From contig JAADEB010000009.1 in assembly GCA_013153655.1 (NCBI GenBank), positions 1-18,138 on the forward strand: DNA of 18,138 bases. The letters are read 5' to 3'. The translations under genes were made by a program, and so were the position numbers. Each line of letters begins with the position of its first letter. Position 1 is the first letter of the stretch. Below the pieces are notes generated by a model. It was not told where the DNA came from. It ran no database searches and was given only the letters and a program-made list of their open reading frames with translations. This stretch comes from Chlorobiota bacterium. Its GTDB lineage: Bacteria; Bacteroidota; Bacteroidia; Flavobacteriales; Flavobacteriaceae. Of the stretch, positions 14,894 to 18,138 are shown piece after piece.

Positions 14894-15913
14894 ATGGAAT
14901 TACGCAGCGGAATTTTCCGGCTTCCTATGAAACACCGTTTCGGTATTGCACGTTCGTCCCATGACGTGCAGCGAACCTTTATCGTGGCATTGAGTCTCGA
15001 CGGACAAACCGGCTACGGCGAAGCCACCGAAAACGCTTACTACAACGTGACCGTGGAACAACTCGCCCAAGCCGCCGAAGACCTGAAACCCTTCTTGGCG
15101 CGCTACCGTTTCGAACATCCCGACCGCCTGTGGCAAGACCTTCTTCCCCGCCTCGATAACCGCCGATTTCTTTTGGCCGCCATCGACGAAGCCGCCTGGG
15201 ACCTCTTCGGTAAATTAAACGGCATCCGCCCCGTGGATTATTGGCAATTGGACCGAAACCGTGTGCCTGTTTCTTCCTACACCATCGGCCTGGACGATGT
15301 GGAGGTCATGGCCGCCAAAATCCGGGAACAACCTTGGCCCGTCTACAAAATCAAGCTGGGTACGGATCACGACAAAGAGATTATTCGCCGCCTGCGCCGG
15401 GAAACCGAAGCACCCTTCCGCATCGATGCCAATGCCGCCTGGACCCCCGAACAGGCCTTGGATATGGCCCGCTTTTTGGCGGAAATGAATGTGGAATTTA
15501 TCGAACAGCCCTTGCCGGCCGGCGCCTGGAAAGATATGGAACGCATCAAGCCGCTTTCGCCTCTGCCTTTGGTGGCCGACGAATCCTGCCGTACGGAAAA
15601 AGATTTGAGCCGTTGCCTGGATGCTTTCCATGGCATCAATGTAAAACTGACCAAAGCCGGTGGCCTTACGCCGGGAAAACAAATGTTGGAAGCCGCCCTG
15701 CGTGCCCGGCGCCACACCATGGTGGGTTGTATGACCGAAAGCACCGTAGGCATTTCCGCCGCCGCCCAATTGGCGCCCTTGTGTCACTTTGCCGACCTGG
15801 ACGGCCCCCTGCTCATTGCGCGCGACTTGGCACGGGGCGTGGAAATCGTTCCCCGGGGTATTCGTTATCCGGACGTACCCGGCAACGGCGTGGTTTTCGA
15901 GGAAAAATTATAG
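14894..15913 (+). CDS. Dipeptide epimerase (enolase superfamily, muconate-lactonizing subgroup)
   Basis: A 339-residue enolase-superfamily protein. Catalytic lysines K152-x-K154 (YKIKLG), metal ligands D178 (RIDANAAW), E204 (EQPL) and D229 (VADES), and the opposite base K254 (KLTKAGGLTP) are all present. The D301-L-D303 motif in CHFADLDGP near the C-terminus marks dipeptide epimerases, which hold the alpha-amino group of the dipeptide; the best known member acts on L-Ala-D/L-Glu from murein peptides. The exact dipeptide cannot be told from this. The ATG at 14894 begins the usual MELRSGIFRLP-type capping domain; the longer open frame upstream is repeat-derived. The stop overlaps the convergent membrane-protein gene by 6 bases. 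Confidence 0.92.
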   Translation: MELRSGIFRLPMKHRFGIARSSHDVQRTFIVALSLDGQTGYGEATENAYYNVTVEQLAQAAEDLKPFLARYRFEHPDRLWQDLLPRLDNRRFLLAAIDEAAWDLFGKLNGIRPVDYWQLDRNRVPVSSYTIGLDDVEVMAAKIREQPWPVYKIKLGTDHDKEIIRRLRRETEAPFRIDANAAWTPEQALDMARFLAEMNVEFIEQPLPAGAWKDMERIKPLSPLPLVADESCRTEKDLSRCLDAFHGINVKLTKAGGLTPGKQMLEAALRARRHTMVGCMTESTVGISAAAQLAPLCHFADLDGPLLIARDLARGVEIVPRGIRYPDVPGNGVVFEEKL

Positions 15914-16339
15914 CCAATCACTCCAAGGCAGGCGCGAAAGAATCAGTAACAAGGCCATTCCGTAGAACAGAAGCACCGAAAAAAATTTCCGCCGCGGGTC
16001 GATGCCGTAAAACATTCGCCTGAATCCGTAGAGCATCAACAAAAACGCCAGCACGGCCATCGTAGGATGTTCCACCGTAATGAGCCGCGCATGCGCATTC
16101 TTCATATACTCGCCCATATGTCCTTCGCGAATGCCGCGAAAATAATCCGAACTCAGGTAGGCTCCCACACCCAGCACAAGCTGAATGGCTGTTACCACCA
16201 AGGCAAACAAAGCCAAGCGAAAATCCGTACGCATATCGTAGCGCCGTCCCTTCAACAGGCCCGCGGCATGATAACCGGTGGCCATTATCAGAATAATCAA
16301 CACAAAGAAAGCCCACAATCCGTGTAAATATGCCCACAT
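15908..16339 (-). CDS. Small four-helix membrane protein, function unknown
   Basis: A 143-residue integral membrane protein with about four hydrophobic helices: near residues 6-26 (LWAFFVLIILIMATGYHAAG), 42-62 (ALFALVVTAIQLVLGVGAYL), 89-105 (PTMAVLAFLLMLYGF) and 120-138 (FFSVLLFYGMALLLIL). Histidines H4, H19, H83 and H90 (HARLITVEHPTMAV) lie near the helix ends and recall heme-binding or cytochrome-like small membrane proteins of Bacteroidota, but no heme motif is proven. An in-frame TTG at 16360 would add seven residues, but it overlaps the -7 box, so the ATG at 16339 is chosen. It overlaps the end of the dipeptide epimerase gene. Confidence 0.75.
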   Translation of the reverse strand: MWAYLHGLWAFFVLIILIMATGYHAAGLLKGRRYDMRTDFRLALFALVVTAIQLVLGVGAYLSSDYFRGIREGHMGEYMKNAHARLITVEHPTMAVLAFLLMLYGFRRMFYGIDPRRKFFSVLLFYGMALLLILSRLPWSDWL

Positions 16340-16357
16340 GTTTTTTTCGATTTTATG

Positions 16358-16365
16358 CAAAAGTA
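16358..16365 (-). promoter_or_regulatory. -7 promoter box of the small membrane protein gene
   Basis: The minus strand reads TACTTTTG, a full TAnnTTTG match ending 19 bases before the ATG at 16339. It fixes the start codon, because the alternative TTG lies inside the box. Confidence 0.55.
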
Positions 16366-16408
16366 AGCATTCGGCATTATTTTAAAATTTATATGCCGCA
16401 TATTTAGT

Positions 16409-16446
16409 ACGCCTAAGGAAATAATAGTGTTGTTGGAATTAGGCGT
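16409..16446. repeat. Inverted repeat ACGCCTAA / TTAGGCGT
   Basis: ACGCCTAA (16409-16416) and TTAGGCGT (16439-16446) are perfect 8-base inverted repeats with a 22-base spacer; a further GCCTAA copy is at 16513-16518. They sit between the peptidase stop and the membrane-protein promoter. The loop is long for a terminator, so an operator or chance are alternatives. Confidence 0.35.
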
Positions 16447-16605
16447 TTAATATATGATGATTTCAAAAAAGTATTTTGCAATACGGTATGATTTATTTTC
16501 CATTTGTTTACCGCCTAAATCCATCCAATGTTTGCGGTTTAATGATAATCTCTAATCCCGTTTTATCAATGGGATAATAATGACAAAGTACCTAATTCAA
16601 TAGTA

Positions 16606-17838
16606 TTATTCGCCGTGTTTGAAATAACAGGGATTTTTCTTTTTGGTAGCGGCCGGTACGGCGTCTTTATGGACAAAGATGTCGATGGTTTTGGCCCGGA
16701 AATAAGGTTCCGAAACCAGGAAATAACCGTGCAAGGCGTTGGAATCACCCCATGAATTTTTTACGATAAAATACCGCATGCCGTTTTGGTCCTTGGCCAT
16801 CCCTATAATATGCATTCCATGGTCGTCGGTGGTGAATTTGCGGTCGAACCATTCCTGGCGCATTTCCGGAGTTACCTTTTTTTGCGGTACCGGTTGCATA
16901 AAAGCGTTGGGGATTTTTTTGCCGTCGATATTCAGGTAGAGGTCTTTGGATTTGCGGTCCGACACCGTTCGTTCGTCTTCCGGCAGGATGGCCAATCCGT
17001 TGCGGTGCGAAAAACCTTTTTCGGACACATCCGCGCCCCAAGCCACCGTATAACCGTTTTTCAAGGCATGCTCGGTGATGGTCACCAATTCGTCCAGGGG
17101 TACGTTAAAGGCCGAGGCCATTTGCCAGTTGTCGGGAATTTCCACCACAAAGGGTTTATAGTAAGGATGATGGGTAAAAGAGGTGATTTCCACATAATCA
17201 TGCGGATGCAAATCCAAGTATTTCATAAATCTTTTCGGGGTAAACCGGCGGCCGTTTTCTTCGAAAGTAAATTCCTCCGTATTTTTCGGTACATAACCCA
17301 AATAAGCATCCAAAGTTCCGCGGACGGCATCCTTCCAGGCGGTGGTCAGGTGTCCCTTTTGCGGCTTGCGATTGACGGCGTCCACCATGCCTTTCAACAC
17401 GGCTTCTAACTCGTTGTGAATATGTATCGTGTCGCCGTAATGCAGGCCGGGATATGCCTTCTCCGTTACCAGGCCGTAGCGTTCCATCACCCAGGGAATG
17501 TCATGAAATTCGCCGCCTTGTGCGAAATTGGCCTTTCCGTCCATGCGGATATAATTTTCGGCCTTGCCTTGATATACATGACGTGCCACCCACATTTCCG
17601 AAAGGTCATGCTCGCCTTTTCCTTTGCGTAACGCTTCGGATTCCAAAAACGAAAGAGTGGAAAAACTCCAACACGTACCCGTTCGGTTTTGGTTCTTTAC
17701 CGGTGTGTGCGGTAATAATATGATATCGTGAAAACGGTATTTGCTACCGGGTTGATTGGTAGTGAAATCCTCCGCTTTGTTTTGGGCGGACAATTGCCAT
17801 ACTCCTAAGAGCATAAAAGTTATGATCCATTTTTTCAT
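16606..17838 (-). CDS. Exported C1B papain-like cysteine peptidase (bleomycin hydrolase/aminopeptidase C-like)
   Basis: A 410-residue protease of the C1B group. Residues 1-19 form a signal peptide (IITFMLLGVWQLSA-Q), so it acts outside the cytoplasm, unlike the cytosolic PepC/bleomycin hydrolases. The catalytic set is Q50 (oxyanion), C56 in N-R-T-G-T-C-W-S-F-S, H343 in D-D-H-G-M-H-I-I-G-M and N361 in K-N-S-W-G-D. Bleomycin hydrolases form hexamers with the C-terminal tail entering the active site; here the tail ends in a basic stretch (ATKKKNPCYFKHGE) and may differ. It is slightly shorter than the cytosolic enzymes (about 450). It probably trims peptides in the periplasm. A weak TACCTTTA element lies 21 bases before the ATG. 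Confidence 0.88.
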   Translation of the reverse strand: MKKWIITFMLLGVWQLSAQNKAEDFTTNQPGSKYRFHDIILLPHTPVKNQNRTGTCWSFSTLSFLESEALRKGKGEHDLSEMWVARHVYQGKAENYIRMDGKANFAQGGEFHDIPWVMERYGLVTEKAYPGLHYGDTIHIHNELEAVLKGMVDAVNRKPQKGHLTTAWKDAVRGTLDAYLGYVPKNTEEFTFEENGRRFTPKRFMKYLDLHPHDYVEITSFTHHPYYKPFVVEIPDNWQMASAFNVPLDELVTITEHALKNGYTVAWGADVSEKGFSHRNGLAILPEDERTVSDRKSKDLYLNIDGKKIPNAFMQPVPQKKVTPEMRQEWFDRKFTTDDHGMHIIGMAKDQNGMRYFIVKNSWGDSNALHGYFLVSEPYFRAKTIDIFVHKDAVPAATKKKNPCYFKHGE

Positions 17839-17858
17839 ATCAATATTTTTTTGATGCT

Positions 17859-17866
17859 TAAAGGTA
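17859..17866 (-). promoter_or_regulatory. Weak -7 box of the exported peptidase gene
   Basis: The minus strand reads TACCTTTA, seven of eight positions agreeing with TAnnTTTG if the last base is allowed to vary. It ends 21 bases before the ATG. No -33 TTTG is visible, so the call is tentative. Confidence 0.3.
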
Positions 17867-17975
17867 GAAAAATTCTATTTATTATCGTCCTGTTTTGTAT
17901 TTTAGTAGTTAGTAGGAAGTAAATTGCTTTAAAAATAATCTTTTTTTTGAAATACTTGTTTTAAGATAAAGTTCT

Positions 17976-18045
17976 CTTCCTATATTTTATGGACATATAT
18001 GATTTAACACTTCCTATATTTTATGGACATATATGATTTAACACT
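17976..18045. repeat. Exact 34-base tandem duplication
   Basis: A 34-base unit starting CTTCCTATATTTTATGG occurs twice head to tail (17976-18009 and 18010-18043), and the first two bases of a third copy follow. Each copy contains the palindrome CATATATG and a TATATTTT run that resembles a -7 box. No spacer separates the copies, so it is not a CRISPR array. It lies 29 bases before the promoter box of the last gene. Confidence 0.85.
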
Positions 18046-18073
18046 CCTCACCCTCCGTCTCTGCAAAATTCCT

Positions 18074-18081
18074 TATATTTG
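18074..18081 (+). promoter_or_regulatory. -7 promoter box of the rightmost gene
   Basis: TATATTTG matches TAnnTTTG and ends 21 bases before the ATG at 18102. No TTTG lies 19-21 bases upstream. The 34-base tandem repeat ends 29 bases before it. Confidence 0.5.
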
Positions 18082-18101
18082 AGAGACACAAGTCCAAACG
18101 C

Positions 18102-18138
18102 ATGAAAAAAGACATCATCATATCCGGCGTAGGCGGAC
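18102..18138 (+). CDS. iorB: Probable indolepyruvate ferredoxin oxidoreductase beta subunit, 5' end only
   Basis: Only 12 codons are in the window. They read MKKDIIISGVGG, which is the start of the gamma/beta-domain subunit of 2-oxoacid:ferredoxin oxidoreductases; the MKKDIII-x-GVGGQG form is typical of indolepyruvate oxidoreductase subunit beta, which oxidises aryl pyruvates with ferredoxin as acceptor. Other 2-oxoacid oxidoreductase gamma subunits share the GVGGQG loop, so the exact substrate is open. The ATG sits 21 bases after a TATATTTG box. Confidence 0.55.
   Translation, partial: MKKDIIISGVGG

Noticed and set aside
16340..16360. TTG start of the small membrane protein
   Set aside because: The codon lies inside the TACTTTTG promoter box, so it would be upstream of the transcript start.
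16553..16575. Hairpin ATCCC/GGGAT as terminator of the exported peptidase
   Set aside because: Only a 5-base stem with an 11-base loop and no T-run in the direction of transcription.
17976..18045. CRISPR array
   Set aside because: Only two units directly joined, no spacers and no cas genes in the window.

Overview
The window looks like a chromosomal segment of a member of the Bacteroidota (Flavobacteriia/Bacteroidia-like); genus cannot be set from sequence alone. Four signs point there: type IX secretion sorting domains on two proteins (a type B/CHU_C C-terminus at the left edge and a type A C-terminus on the 801-residue glycosidase-like protein); Bacteroidota-type -7 promoter boxes (TAnnTTTG) at a near-constant 17-23 bases before several start codons; no clear Shine-Dalgarno sequences; and a gene set typical of the phylum (methylmalonyl-CoA epimerase, lone saccharopine dehydrogenase-like protein, secreted C1B peptidase). 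Genes are mostly GC-rich at third positions; gaps and the polysaccharide chain-length gene are visibly AT-richer.

Layout. 1-615: 3' end of a large T9SS-secreted repeat protein. 616-1090: AT-rich gap with a possible decayed small ORF and the rnr promoter. 1091-5541 (+): tight run of ribonuclease R, a membrane-anchored beta-lactamase-fold serine hydrolase and a compact DNA methyltransferase with no restriction partner. 8457-5538 (-): operon of a Wzz-like chain-length protein, rfbC, rfbD and methylmalonyl-CoA epimerase, the last three joined by 4-base overlaps. 8523-10300 (+): rsmG, then thiol peroxidase and an FMN reductase. 12712-10307 (-): secreted glycosidase-like protein. 13005-14375 (+): saccharopine dehydrogenase-like protein. 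14376-14893: gap holding an array of degenerate heptamers and octamers. 14894-15913 (+): dipeptide epimerase. 16339-15908 (-): small membrane protein. 17838-16606 (-): secreted bleomycin-hydrolase-like peptidase. 17839-18101: AT-rich gap with an exact 34-base tandem repeat and a promoter. 18102-end (+): start of a probable indolepyruvate oxidoreductase beta subunit.

How they fit. Most genes are housekeeping or metabolic: RNA decay (rnr), rRNA methylation (rsmG), peroxide defence (tpx with a flavin reductase), dTDP-rhamnose and surface polysaccharide (wzz-like, rfbC, rfbD), propionate/methylmalonyl metabolism (mce), peptide and murein-peptide use (dipeptide epimerase, C1B peptidase) and exported polysaccharide or glycoprotein breakdown (glycosidase-like T9SS cargo).

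I found no convincing new multi-gene system. The most unusual signals are the phased heptamer/octamer array at about 14553-14829, the uncharacterised T9SS glycosidase-like protein, the orphan methyltransferase inside an RNase R operon, and the 34-base tandem repeat before the last promoter.
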